This document shows, piece after piece, positions 31,305-40,266 of a DNA stretch of 64,000 nt. The notes below the pieces were generated by a model. The model saw nothing but the letters and a program-made list of their open reading frames with translations. It was not told where the DNA came from and did no database searches. How positions within the stretch are numbered: position 1 is the stretch's first letter; each line of letters begins with the position of its first letter. The translations under genes and the position numbers were made by a program. The DNA is taken from positions 310,001 through 374,000 of the forward strand of contig NZ_CP154261.1 in assembly GCF_039511225.1 (NCBI RefSeq), in the 5' to 3' direction. This DNA comes from Sphingobacterium multivorum (GTDB taxonomy: Bacteria > Bacteroidota > Bacteroidia > Sphingobacteriales > Sphingobacteriaceae).

Positions 31305-33539
31305 TTATAGACCTACATGCTCTGTTTTCGATTTTGTTGGTCCCGATGGTCCTTGCTTAAATGCGGGGTCATAGTTCCATTCAATTGTGTCGGTTAATAC
31401 CTTACCGTCTTTTTGGATTACTTTTGCTTCAACAGTATTCTTACCCTGTTTTAGCTTCACGTTTTCGAAGATGTAATGTACATTGGTCTGGCCAATTTTG
31501 GCCCCTTTGATCGTTTGTCCATTGATAATCAATGTTGGCTCTCCTCTGTTCGAATAAACGGTAATAGGGGTGATTTCATTGCCTCTGTTGATCATGCGTC
31601 GCTGCGTGATATATAACACCGGTTCTTTGCTCCAGTTGGCTTTGTACCAATAAAAACCATCTTTCTTCAATTTACGGTCAAAGGACACCAGACCTTTATA
31701 ATTTCTGGGATTGACATTAAGACCGGTAATTGGTGTTGCGAAATCAAAGGTGTTCCATACATAGGAACCTAAGAAAATCGGATTTTTAGCGATTACCCCC
31801 CAGTGGATCTCATGAAATTTTGTGGCATACTCTTCAGGGAAGAATGAAGGATTACTCCATTGATTGCCAAAATTACCAACTTCTTCCGCCTGGTCTTCGG
31901 GAATGGCTTCTGCACCATATTCCGAAAAGATAATCCGGTAATCTTTGAATTCTTCACTGATACGTTTAGCCCAGGAGGCGACATCATCTTCTTTGTCTGA
32001 TTTGTCTTCCAATTCGCCATTATACCAGCCGAAGTAATGGTTAATACCCTGTACATCCGCGTTATTATTGACGGCGTGGTTGATAACATTATATCCACTG
32101 ACAGAAACAGTATAGCGATCTGGGTCTTCAGATTTGGCAAGATCGTTTAATTTGGTTGTCAAATCGATCGTATAGGCTGACGGTGTATACACCTCATTGT
32201 GCATCCCCCAAATGTAAATTGATGGATGATTGAAGTTTTGTCGGATCAATTCTTTCAATTGTTGTTGTGCATTATTCTCTTCGAATGTACTTACACGATT
32301 GACAAAGGGTATTTCGGCCCAGATCACCAAGCCGATGCTATCACATTTTGAATAGAAATATTCGGATTGCTGATAGTGTGCCAGTCGAATCGATGTTGCG
32401 CCCATTTCTTTGATAATCGCGAGGTCTTCGTCGTGGTCTGCATTGCTCAGGGCAGATCCTTTTCCCAGACGATCCTGATGGCGACAAACGCCATGTAAGG
32501 GGTATTTAATATCATTCAGGAAAAATCCCTCTCCTGTGCGTAGCTCAAATTTACGAAGGCCAAGGGGGGCTGTCACCTCATCGATAACCTCGCCATTCTT
32601 TTTGATTTGCGTGACGACCTTATAGAGATAGGGATCATCTAAACCTTGCCATAAATGCGGGCTCTTGACCAGAATTTGTTGTGTAACGGTCTGCCGGCCC
32701 TGTGGTAGCAACGTGTAGGGCGTATTTTGTTTGGCTTTGATCGATCCGTCTTTTTCGAAAACCGTTGTTAGTAATTCAATAGGCTGTTTTTTTCCGGATT
32801 TGTTGTCTATTTTTATTTTTACGGCAACGTCAGCTGTTTTCTTGGAGACATTTTTTTGCGTAATGTAGATTCCTTTGGCTGCAAAATCATTTACCGCAAT
32901 ATTGATTTCATCGGTTACAATAAGTTCGACTGGTCTATAAATACCGCCATACATTGGGAAAAGGGTATGGTTGACAGGAATGACCTGTGGGGTAGCCTCA
33001 TTATTTACCTTCACCAAAATCTCGTTTTCTTTCCCAAATTGGAGCATACTGGTCAGTTCGAATACAAATGCGGAATAACCGCCCTGATGTCTGCCCACGA
33101 AGTTATAATTTCCATTGCGTTGTGTATTGTCATAGGTAATTTCATTCTTGCCTTCTTTGGTCGGAAGGGGCTGATTGTTTACGTATACTTCTGTGTTGGT
33201 ATTGACTCCTTCAAATCGAATGAAAATGCGTTTGCCTTTCCATGCTGTTTCGGGCACAAATGACTTACGATAATAAGCGTCGCCGGTATAAAAGCGTTCA
33301 TTTTTTCCTAAGCTACCAGACTTAATCTCTTTGGTCTGCATATCGTTTGCATTCCAGGTGTGCGGTAAATTGACAAGCTGCCATTTCCCTTCAAATAGTT
33401 GATTATAATCTAGTGTCGACGTAGAAAAAGGCCCCTTTTTGAAAGTCCAGCTGGTATTAAATGGAACTACGGTTCGTGCTTGTACGTTCAATAGCAGTAT
33501 TCCAATAAAGATTAAGGTATAAAATATCTTTTTTATCAT
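31305..33539 (-). CDS. GH2 beta-galactosidase-type glycoside hydrolase
   Basis: 744 residues with a signal peptide (cleavage near 'VQA-RTV'). Order: sugar-binding jelly roll (about 25-205, 'VNLPHTWN', 'YYRKSFVPE', 'RFEGVNTNTEVYVNN'), an immunoglobulin-like domain (about 210-325), and a TIM barrel with 'GVCRHQDRLGKG', acid/base Glu449 ('WGMHNEVY') and nucleophile Glu540 ('IIFSEYGAEA'). A C-terminal beta domain follows. The family includes beta-galactosidase, beta-glucuronidase and beta-mannosidase; 'HQD' and 'MHNEV' favour beta-galactosidase. Beta-galactose removal fits with the neighbouring hexosaminidases and fucosidase. Confidence 0.93.
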   Translation of the reverse strand: MIKKIFYTLIFIGILLLNVQARTVVPFNTSWTFKKGPFSTSTLDYNQLFEGKWQLVNLPHTWNANDMQTKEIKSGSLGKNERFYTGDAYYRKSFVPETAWKGKRIFIRFEGVNTNTEVYVNNQPLPTKEGKNEITYDNTQRNGNYNFVGRHQGGYSAFVFELTSMLQFGKENEILVKVNNEATPQVIPVNHTLFPMYGGIYRPVELIVTDEINIAVNDFAAKGIYITQKNVSKKTADVAVKIKIDNKSGKKQPIELLTTVFEKDGSIKAKQNTPYTLLPQGRQTVTQQILVKSPHLWQGLDDPYLYKVVTQIKKNGEVIDEVTAPLGLRKFELRTGEGFFLNDIKYPLHGVCRHQDRLGKGSALSNADHDEDLAIIKEMGATSIRLAHYQQSEYFYSKCDSIGLVIWAEIPFVNRVSTFEENNAQQQLKELIRQNFNHPSIYIWGMHNEVYTPSAYTIDLTTKLNDLAKSEDPDRYTVSVSGYNVINHAVNNNADVQGINHYFGWYNGELEDKSDKEDDVASWAKRISEEFKDYRIIFSEYGAEAIPEDQAEEVGNFGNQWSNPSFFPEEYATKFHEIHWGVIAKNPIFLGSYVWNTFDFATPITGLNVNPRNYKGLVSFDRKLKKDGFYWYKANWSKEPVLYITQRRMINRGNEITPITVYSNRGEPTLIINGQTIKGAKIGQTNVHYIFENVKLKQGKNTVEAKVIQKDGKVLTDTIEWNYDPAFKQGPSGPTKSKTEHVGL

Positions 33540-33573
33540 ACGGTTTTAACTTAGGATATTGTATTTATGTCTT

Positions 33574-33581
33574 CAAATATA
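33574..33581 (-). promoter_or_regulatory. Candidate -7 element of the GH2 gene
   Basis: On the minus strand this reads TATATTTG, matching TAnnTTTG, 35 bp before the start codon. No clear TTG sits 19-21 bp upstream, so only one half of the promoter is visible. Confidence 0.4.
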
Positions 33582-34018
33582 GCTAACAAAATGATAATGA
33601 CTAATTGGACTATCATCGGGAAAACTGCTATTTGAGCTTGTTTTTAATTAAAAGTGATTAAAATGTTGTTGTTGATTATTCTTTTTTCTTTATTCGCTTT
33701 GTTGCGTTCATTCACTACAACGTTTTCGAGACTTGCGCAAACGATTGACTATACATGGACTACTGTAATAAATAATAAATTCTTTACCATTGTATTAGAG
33801 GATGAAATATAGACGAAGCCAATGTAAACCGTTCATATGATGGGTTTTCGCACTTATTTTGCTTTGTGCATTGGCTATCGTGGGTCAATAATTACTCAAA
33901 CCAGGTTCAAAAATGAGTGATTGAACCCATTCAGAGACAAATGCCTTTACATGAGCAGATTTAATCTGATGAGTGAAAGAAGAAGGATTATGATGAGTAG
34001 AAAAAAACTATAAAACGA
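33582..34018. other. Divergent intergenic region between GH2 and the second GH20 gene
   Basis: About 440 bp of AT-rich non-coding sequence. The only structure I see is a 7-bp hairpin GGTTCAA/TTGAACC (33904-33927), nested in a weaker longer repeat. No gene or clear + strand promoter could be assigned. Confidence 0.4.
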
Positions 34019-35626
34019 ATGAAACATAGATTAACAGGAACATTTCTTTTGCTATTCTTGCTGATGCAGTCTGTGGAAGCACAGGTTGCTATTATCCCAC
34101 GTCCGCAGCAGCAGGAGGCGCGGAAGGGGAAATTTATCCTAGGTAGAAATATAGGTATTATAAGCGACCCATATTTTGATCCCACGATAGTATATTTCAA
34201 GAAGCTCCTGCTTGGGCGTTTCGGGATTTCGGCCTATGCTGTGACCAAGGTCGATGAAGCCCAAGTTAGGGTAAGCTGGGATAAAACACTTGAACATGAA
34301 GCCTATCGTTTGCAGATAGATCCTACTCATATTCGAATTTATGCCTCAGATAAATCGGGACTCGTCAATGGAATTGCAAGTTTAGATCAATTGTTGTCTG
34401 TGGCAGCACAAAGAGGTGATCAGCGTGAGTTGGATGCTGTAGACATCAAAGATAAAGCACAATTTGCCTGGCGTGGTTTTATGTTGGATGAGTCGAGACA
34501 CTTCTTTGGGAAGGAAAAAGTAAAGTCATTGTTGGACTGGATGGCTTTTTATAAATTGAACAAGTTTCACTGGCATTTGACGGATGAGCCTGCCTGGCGT
34601 CTTAGTATACAACGTTATCCCTGGCTGACTCAAATAGGAGGTATAGGCAATTATTTCGACCCCTATGCCGGAGTACAGTTTTACACACAAAATGATATCA
34701 GTGAGATTATTGCTTATGCGGATGAACGTAATATTGAGGTCATTCCTGAGATTGATATGCCTGGGCATGCAACAGCGGCAAATCGCGCGTATCCATTTTT
34801 ATCGGGCGGGGGTAATGAAAAACACCCTGATTTTACCTTTCACCCAGCAAAAAATACGACATATTCTTTTTTAACCCATGTGTTGCGCGAGGTAAAAGCG
34901 CTTTTTCCTTCGACTTACATTCATTTAGGCGGAGATGAGGTTGCTTTTGGTAGTGATGCCTGGAATAATGACCGGCAGGTTCAGGAGTTAAAAAAGGCGG
35001 AAGGCCTGAAATCCAATAAGGAGGTAGAAGCGTATTTTATTCGACGTATGGCAGACTCCGTGGCCCGAATAAATGGAAAAATTATTGTTTGGGATGAAAT
35101 GGTAGAAGCTCAACTGAACCCGGCGAAAACTGTCATGATGTGGTGGCGCCACGACAAACCCGAACAGCTCAACAAAATTTTGGAAAAAGGATATCAGGCT
35201 ATACTCACGCCGCGTTTGCCTTTGTACTTCGATTTTGTGCAGCAGGAAAACCATCGGTATGGACGGAAATGGGGCAAAGGGTTTAATCCCATTCAAGATG
35301 TCTACAATTTTGCAGGCGAACAGCTGGACAGTTTAGGTGGTCGAAGAAAACAGCTATTGGGCATCCAAGCTAATCTATGGACTGAAACCGTCACGAATAA
35401 CAATCGATTGGATTATCTCGTCTTTCCGAGAATTGCGGCATTAGCGGAAGCGGCCTGGACACCTGGCAAGCAACGTAATTTTGATCAGTTTTCACATGTG
35501 TTGAAACAGCATTTAGCGCTGTATCGCGAGCAGGGGCTCTATTACTTTGATCCATTTCAGGACAGTAATCCCGAGCCGGTCGTCATGAAGAAAGCGCAAA
35601 AACAGTATATTGATAGTCCCAACTAG
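34019..35626 (+). CDS. GH20 beta-N-acetylhexosaminidase
   Basis: 535 residues with a signal peptide (cleavage near 'VEAQ-VAI'). GH20b domain at about 22-145, then the barrel with 'RGFMLDESRHFFG', 'FHWHLTDEPAWR', 'IPEIDMPGH' and catalytic Asp306-Glu307 ('HLGGDEV'). It lacks the extra C-terminal domain of the GH20 encoded at 28576 and is clearly a diverged relative, so the two may prefer different linkages (GlcNAc and GalNAc, or different aglycones). It precedes a GH29 fucosidase by 182 bp. Confidence 0.95.
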   Translation: MKHRLTGTFLLLFLLMQSVEAQVAIIPRPQQQEARKGKFILGRNIGIISDPYFDPTIVYFKKLLLGRFGISAYAVTKVDEAQVRVSWDKTLEHEAYRLQIDPTHIRIYASDKSGLVNGIASLDQLLSVAAQRGDQRELDAVDIKDKAQFAWRGFMLDESRHFFGKEKVKSLLDWMAFYKLNKFHWHLTDEPAWRLSIQRYPWLTQIGGIGNYFDPYAGVQFYTQNDISEIIAYADERNIEVIPEIDMPGHATAANRAYPFLSGGGNEKHPDFTFHPAKNTTYSFLTHVLREVKALFPSTYIHLGGDEVAFGSDAWNNDRQVQELKKAEGLKSNKEVEAYFIRRMADSVARINGKIIVWDEMVEAQLNPAKTVMMWWRHDKPEQLNKILEKGYQAILTPRLPLYFDFVQQENHRYGRKWGKGFNPIQDVYNFAGEQLDSLGGRRKQLLGIQANLWTETVTNNNRLDYLVFPRIAALAEAAWTPGKQRNFDQFSHVLKQHLALYREQGLYYFDPFQDSNPEPVVMKKAQKQYIDSPN

Positions 35627-35808
35627 ATCAGTGATTTGTCTTTGACGGGGAGTGGTGTAATTGGCAATGATGATGTCAGATCTTTTGGAATCAAACAAAT
35701 ACTGTAGATTTTTTAGAAGCATTATGCAGATGTGAAAGTTTGTGCTTTTGCATGAATGTCCAGGAAGAGAACAAATGAGAACCTTGTAATAAAACAATTA
35801 GATAAAAT

Positions 35809-37317
35809 ATGATAAGCTATAACAGATTGATGGTGACCTTGCTGTTGGCTGGAGGGCTGTTGGCCGGCAAAACTGTTTCTGCCCAATGGACTGGTCCACG
35901 CAAAAAGGTGGAGCAAAGAATTGAGGTAAAATATGGGCCTTTAACGCCGGCGCATCGAACCGATGAGGCAATGGCACGTTTTCGTAGCTATGGTTTAGGA
36001 CAGTTTATCCATTGGGGCCTCTATGCTATTCCAGGAAATGAGTGGGAGGGCGTAAGTGCTCGAAAAGGTGCAGCCGCTTCCGAATGGATTCGTACCTGGA
36101 GCGGACCTACGGCACCGAAGGACTGGAAAAACACCTATGATAATTTATATAAGCAATTTAACCCCAAAGGATTTGACGCAAAGCTATGGGCTAAACAGGC
36201 CAAAGAAATGGGAGCAAAATACCTGATTTTTACCACCAAACATCATGACGGATTTGCCTTATGGCCTTCGAAATACACAGATTATACCATTCAGAAAAGC
36301 CCATATAAAAAAGATATTGTCAAGCAGGTTGTAGACGCTTACACAGCCGAAGGTATAGATGTATTTTTGTATTTTTCGATCTTGGAATGGAATAATTCAA
36401 ACTATATTGGAAAGGCGCCGTCTACACCGGAAGAAAAGGCAAAATTCAACAAGTTTTTAGAATATACCCGTAATCAATTATTGGAGCTTCTTCAAAATTA
36501 TCCCCAGATAAAAGGTTTTTGGTTTGATGGTACCTGGGATCAGTCCTGGATTAAGTCCTATGACTTTACCTATAAACTGGAAAAGGAACTCCGCGAGAAG
36601 CATCCGGGGTTAATCATCGGTAGCCGTTTTCGAAACGATGAATTTGGAAAACGACATTTCGATTCGAATGGCGATATGCTGGGAGATTATGAGCAAGGAT
36701 GGGAACGCAAAATGCCGAAGGAATTTGAATGGTTGGAAGGACGTGATTGGGATTGTGTCATGACGATACCACCCAATGGCTGGGGTTACATGAAAGATTG
36801 GTCGGGTATTTATACAAAGACATCCGACGATTTGATCGATATGTTGATGAACTGTGTATCGATGAACGGCAATTTCGTGTTGAATTTTGGTCCGGACGGA
36901 AATGGTCGGATGCATCCGGGAGAGGATAAACTGGCGAAAGAGATCGGTGACTGGATCAAGATTAACGGAGAGGCCGTGTATGGTGTTCGGCATGCGGGGC
37001 TGGCTCCATCTAAATTGGGCTATTTTACCAAAAAGGAGGATAATCTCTATCTTACGGTCTTTAATCGCCCGGTCAACAATATTGTCCGTATTGCTGTACC
37101 GAAGAATGCAACAACGGTTCCGGTAACGGCAGCATTACTTCAAAATGATCAAACCTTGGTTTTAAAGCAAGCTGAAATCGGCATAGACCTTGATAAGAAT
37201 ACGTACTACGATATTGTACTTCCAGACGCATTTGTCGCCAATAAGGCTTTTGTTATAAAAATGAAGCTTGGTCATCCAAAAGGACAGCGTGAGCAACTAA
37301 TGGATGCAAAAATGTAG
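35809..37317 (+). CDS. GH29 alpha-L-fucosidase
   Basis: 502 residues with a signal peptide (cleavage near 'VSAQ-WTG'). Typical GH29 motifs: 'FRSYGLGQFIHWGLYAIPGNEW' split around residues 58-79, 'IFTTKHHDGFALWPSKYTDY' at about 140-159, and nucleophile Asp240 in 'GFWFDGTWD'. The C-terminal part is a short beta-sandwich. It releases fucose from glycan ends, which often blocks beta-galactosidase and hexosaminidase, so it should act with the neighbouring GH2 and GH20 enzymes. Start at ATG 35809, the first codon giving a good signal peptide. Confidence 0.94.
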   Translation: MISYNRLMVTLLLAGGLLAGKTVSAQWTGPRKKVEQRIEVKYGPLTPAHRTDEAMARFRSYGLGQFIHWGLYAIPGNEWEGVSARKGAAASEWIRTWSGPTAPKDWKNTYDNLYKQFNPKGFDAKLWAKQAKEMGAKYLIFTTKHHDGFALWPSKYTDYTIQKSPYKKDIVKQVVDAYTAEGIDVFLYFSILEWNNSNYIGKAPSTPEEKAKFNKFLEYTRNQLLELLQNYPQIKGFWFDGTWDQSWIKSYDFTYKLEKELREKHPGLIIGSRFRNDEFGKRHFDSNGDMLGDYEQGWERKMPKEFEWLEGRDWDCVMTIPPNGWGYMKDWSGIYTKTSDDLIDMLMNCVSMNGNFVLNFGPDGNGRMHPGEDKLAKEIGDWIKINGEAVYGVRHAGLAPSKLGYFTKKEDNLYLTVFNRPVNNIVRIAVPKNATTVPVTAALLQNDQTLVLKQAEIGIDLDKNTYYDIVLPDAFVANKAFVIKMKLGHPKGQREQLMDAKM

Positions 37318-37404
37318 GCTCAGGACATTATAGGAAATTTCCCTGATTTCATCGGATCGCCAATAGCAATGGTACCGAATCAACGACATTAGGATGGATC
37401 TAAT

Positions 37405-37446
37405 AAAAACGGCACTTAAATCGCTATCGGTTAAAGTGCCGTTTTT
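37405..37446. terminator. Bidirectional terminator between GH29 and the HAD phosphatase gene
   Basis: Stem AAAAACGGCACTT/AAGTGCCGTTTTT with A- and T-rich ends between two convergent genes. Confidence 0.9.
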
Positions 37447-37449
37447 CTG

Positions 37450-38109
37450 TTATATCAGTGTTGTTGCTGTAATATTGAGGAGCTCGCTTGGGGTATGGAT
37501 AATGTATTTTGCCCCGTGTTGTCTCAATTCGTCTTCATCGCGAAAGCCCCAGGTAACACCGATTGCTGTTACCCCGGCATTATTGGCCGTATCCATATCG
37601 ACCGATGAATCACCGACATACAGGCAATTTTGTTTGTTGACACCTAATGTCTCAAGGCTATCTAGGACGATTGCGGGATCGGGTTTGGCTGGATGACCAG
37701 CGCGATGGCCCAGGACAAGGTCAAATGGAATATCGGGGAAGTATTGTTGCATCAGTGGGATGACTGCCTCGTGGTATTTATTGGACGCCACGGAGATGAG
37801 GTAACCTAAAGACTTCAATTCTTGAAGCAGCGATACAATTCCCGGGTAAGGCCGTGTATGCGATACAGGTTTTTGTTCATAATAGCTTTTAAAAGCTCCA
37901 AGTAAGACTGTAATCGTCTCTGCCGTTCGTGCTTCTTCGGGCAATGCCCTTTCGATGAGTTTCTGTACGCCATTGCCTACAAATTTCTTATAAGCAACGA
38001 GTGGATGCGTTGGATATCCATGCTGTTCAAGAATAGCATTGCAGCTGTCCCCCAGGTCTTGTAATGTATCTAGCAGTGTTCCGTCCAGATCAAATATGAT
38101 AAGTTTCAT
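37450..38109 (-). CDS. HAD-superfamily phosphatase, phosphoglycolate phosphatase-like
   Basis: 219 residues, cytoplasmic. HAD motif I 'IIFDLDGTLLDT' (Asp7, Asp9), motif II in 'ISVASNK', motif III Lys near 'HPAKPDP' and motif IV 'CLYVGDSSVDMDTANNAG'. The helical cap between residues about 15 and 85 fits the Gph/PGP subfamily. The substrate is uncertain (phosphoglycolate or another small phosphoester). It is convergent with the fucosidase gene and separated by 64 bp from the nuclease gene upstream on the same strand. Confidence 0.88.
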   Translation of the reverse strand: MKLIIFDLDGTLLDTLQDLGDSCNAILEQHGYPTHPLVAYKKFVGNGVQKLIERALPEEARTAETITVLLGAFKSYYEQKPVSHTRPYPGIVSLLQELKSLGYLISVASNKYHEAVIPLMQQYFPDIPFDLVLGHRAGHPAKPDPAIVLDSLETLGVNKQNCLYVGDSSVDMDTANNAGVTAIGVTWGFRDEDELRQHGAKYIIHTPSELLNITATTLI

Positions 38110-38173
38110 TTGATAAATCTAGTAAAAATTGCGGTTGAACCATGGTAGAATAGTGAGATTAAATGGAGTTTAA

Positions 38174-39778
38174 TTATTTCCAAATGGAGGTATTTATATT
38201 TCCTTTCTGTGTATCATTTAGATCGGGGAAAAAAGTGAATCCAGTTATTTTTTCCAGTTCGCTTACGGTTAACCTATAATTTTCGAACGTGCTTCCTGAA
38301 GGTGGAATGACATTGTCAATCTTATAACCAATGGTATAATATTCGTTTCCTTTTTTCATTGCCAAGGCTTTGAAATAGTATTTTGGTTTGGCAATATCTT
38401 TTCCATCGTTGTCCTGCGCAAAATCGAGGCTGTTTTCAGTGCTGGCCTTAGGTATTGCGCCAGTTACGACATACATCGTGTCACACTGTGCAGTCCAGGT
38501 TCTGACTTTCGTTTCGAGGTTTGCCCAAATACCTTGGTTAAGTCGTGAAACCTGTGCTGTCATGTTGGTAAAATAAAATGTTGTTTTATTTTGAGCAATA
38601 TTGAGATTTCTGTCTGCACTTGGCAATTGGTGCCCTCTGTCGTACCCTGTTGGCTGAAATCCCTTAAATAGATTGGGTTGAAATGCTGTTGATACGGCAG
38701 GATCGTAACCCCAGGCATCCGTACGGTTGCCTGACCCTAGCACACTGTTGTATAAGGGGTATGCAACCCAATATGCCATTTTTAGCTTTTTGTCATATAG
38801 CATCGCATAATTTCTGCTGTCGCTTGCGTCGGGCATAAAATGTTGTATAAATACCTCATCACTGCTGAGATTACTCATTTTGGGTATTTCCAGATAAGCT
38901 TGTGATTCACCAATCCCGCCACTTGGTTTTCCATTGTCAATGGTGATATTAAAGCTATATTGGCTTCCGGCTGTTAAATTTTTTAAATCCCGATTTTGGG
39001 GTATTGTCCAGGTAAAGGCATCGCCATTAGTGGCAATAAACTTAATGGCCTTTCCTGTGATATCTTCGCCAGGAAGTAGCATAAATTCTATACGAGCGGT
39101 TTTATTGGTATTTAGTGATACCTTTTTTTGCACATCCTTTTTTTCGGTTGAATTAACAGTCAATTTTCCTGTTGTCAAATCGAATCCTCCTTGGATGCTT
39201 ATCGCTGGCATTTTTACGATAATCTGATTGGCTTCCAATGCGGCTGTATTGGTTATGGATAGCTTAATGTTGACTTTGCTCAGTTGTCGTACAAAAATAA
39301 GTGGTACTGTATTGTTGTTTTTACCGATGTTTTTGGCATTGTTTGCATACATCAGGTCTAAGGCTGCCGGGTTGGACTGGTCACTTACATTGATGGGGTA
39401 TTGAAAGCCAGCTAGCGATTTGTAAGGATAATAGGCGATGAAGTCCACTTTTTCATCGGGTAAGAAAACCAGGCTGTTACTTTGAAAAAGCGAACCGTTA
39501 AAAGTGAAAGGGTGATTTTGGACCTGGTTGATAAGTGACGTAGCTGCCAAAGGTTGGTCGGCTCTGTACATATATACACCAATTTGATCATTTTTATTCC
39601 AGGAACTCTCTGTCGTTTGTGTATTGATTTGGCCAACAATAGTAGGGGTAAATTGTACTGCTGCTCGGTCAATTCTAGTTTCCGTTTTCTGACAGGAGTT
39701 AAAAGTAAGCAATGCAATTATAAAGTAAGCTATCCGGAATATATTTTGATCCGGTATCGCTTTGGTCTTGTTCGTCAT
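38174..39778 (-). CDS. Lipoprotein with fimbrillin-like N-terminus and DNA/RNA non-specific endonuclease C-terminus
   Basis: 534 residues from the Met at 39778 (an upstream Met at 39814 would put 12 residues before the signal peptide). A lipobox 'LLTFNSC' follows a hydrophobic helix. The next ~260 residues resemble fimbrillin/Mfa-like proteins ('SSWNKNDQIGVYMYRAD', 'FIAYYPYKSL', 'LDLMYANNA', 'FVRQLSKVNIKLSIT'). The C-terminal ~230 residues are a NucA/Endonuclease_NS domain with the metal-dependent active-site motif DRGHQ (His about residue 395 counted from 39814) and the downstream 'NMTAQVSRLNQGIW'. A surface-anchored nuclease could harvest nucleic acid or protect against it. Both parts are read by eye. 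Confidence 0.82.
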   Translation of the reverse strand: MTNKTKAIPDQNIFRIAYFIIALLTFNSCQKTETRIDRAAVQFTPTIVGQINTQTTESSWNKNDQIGVYMYRADQPLAATSLINQVQNHPFTFNGSLFQSNSLVFLPDEKVDFIAYYPYKSLAGFQYPINVSDQSNPAALDLMYANNAKNIGKNNNTVPLIFVRQLSKVNIKLSITNTAALEANQIIVKMPAISIQGGFDLTTGKLTVNSTEKKDVQKKVSLNTNKTARIEFMLLPGEDITGKAIKFIATNGDAFTWTIPQNRDLKNLTAGSQYSFNITIDNGKPSGGIGESQAYLEIPKMSNLSSDEVFIQHFMPDASDSRNYAMLYDKKLKMAYWVAYPLYNSVLGSGNRTDAWGYDPAVSTAFQPNLFKGFQPTGYDRGHQLPSADRNLNIAQNKTTFYFTNMTAQVSRLNQGIWANLETKVRTWTAQCDTMYVVTGAIPKASTENSLDFAQDNDGKDIAKPKYYFKALAMKKGNEYYTIGYKIDNVIPPSGSTFENYRLTVSELEKITGFTFFPDLNDTQKGNINTSIWK

Positions 39779-39992
39779 ATGAATAGCTCGTGTATATTGA
39801 TAAAGTGAAGGCAAAAATAGGCAAGTTGACTATAAATCGTAGCTATATTTCAGTGCTACTGGTTGTAAGATCTGTACTGAATTGATCTAGAGATAGATAT
39901 TTTTTAGTAACTCTTTAGGTTTTTATAGCGTCTCATTGGATGTATATTTCGCATTTTTCAAACAGTTGTTAAGACAATAATAATCATTCATA

Positions 39993-40016
39993 AAAATATT
40001 TGCCAGCAAATATTTT
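39993..40016. promoter_or_regulatory. 24-bp palindrome, possible operator
   Basis: Arms AAAATATTTGC and GCAAATATTTT are perfect inverted copies separated by only CA. The tiny centre argues against an RNA hairpin and for a dimeric protein-binding site. It lies about 215 bp upstream of the nuclease gene and 250 bp upstream of the lipoprotein gene. Confidence 0.45.
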
Positions 40017-40176
40017 ACATACTTGTATAAAAAATCATTTAGTTTCCTGTTATCCTCGTGATGCGTAGTGGTAGGCTAACGCTTTTAATACCTTTTGGAA
40101 GAAATAAGAGCAAGGTGTCGATTGTCTTCATTTTCCCTGAAATCAGGTAGTAAAATGCATTTTCGTTTTTAATAAA

Positions 40177-40243
40177 TTTGTCAATAAGAAAAAAATAGCA
40201 CAATGTTTGCTGTTCATGTCAAAACATATATTGATTTGACAAA
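40177..40243. promoter_or_regulatory. Cluster of TTTGTCAA-type sites upstream of the lipoprotein gene
   Basis: TTTGTCAA at 40177-40184, TGTCAAAA at 40217-40224 and TTGACAAA at 40236-40243. The outer two belong to a 13-14 bp inverted repeat, and the inner two form a 7-bp inverted repeat with 11-bp spacing. They end 24 bp before the start codon at 40267. Confidence 0.35.
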
Positions 40244-40266
40244 TTATTAATCGTTACACTGCTGTA

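Larger units (their letters stand above)
39779..40266. other. Divergent intergenic region with palindromes
   Basis: 488 bp of AT-rich sequence between the nuclease gene (-) and a lipoprotein gene (+). It contains a perfect palindrome at 39993-40016 and three copies of TTTGTCA/TGACAAA-type sequence at 40177-40243 (separate entries). No gene is seen. Confidence 0.5.

Noticed and set aside
33904..33927. Hairpin GGTTCAA/TTGAACC as a terminator or operator
   Set aside because: Only 7 bp, no T-run, AT-rich surroundings; could easily be chance.
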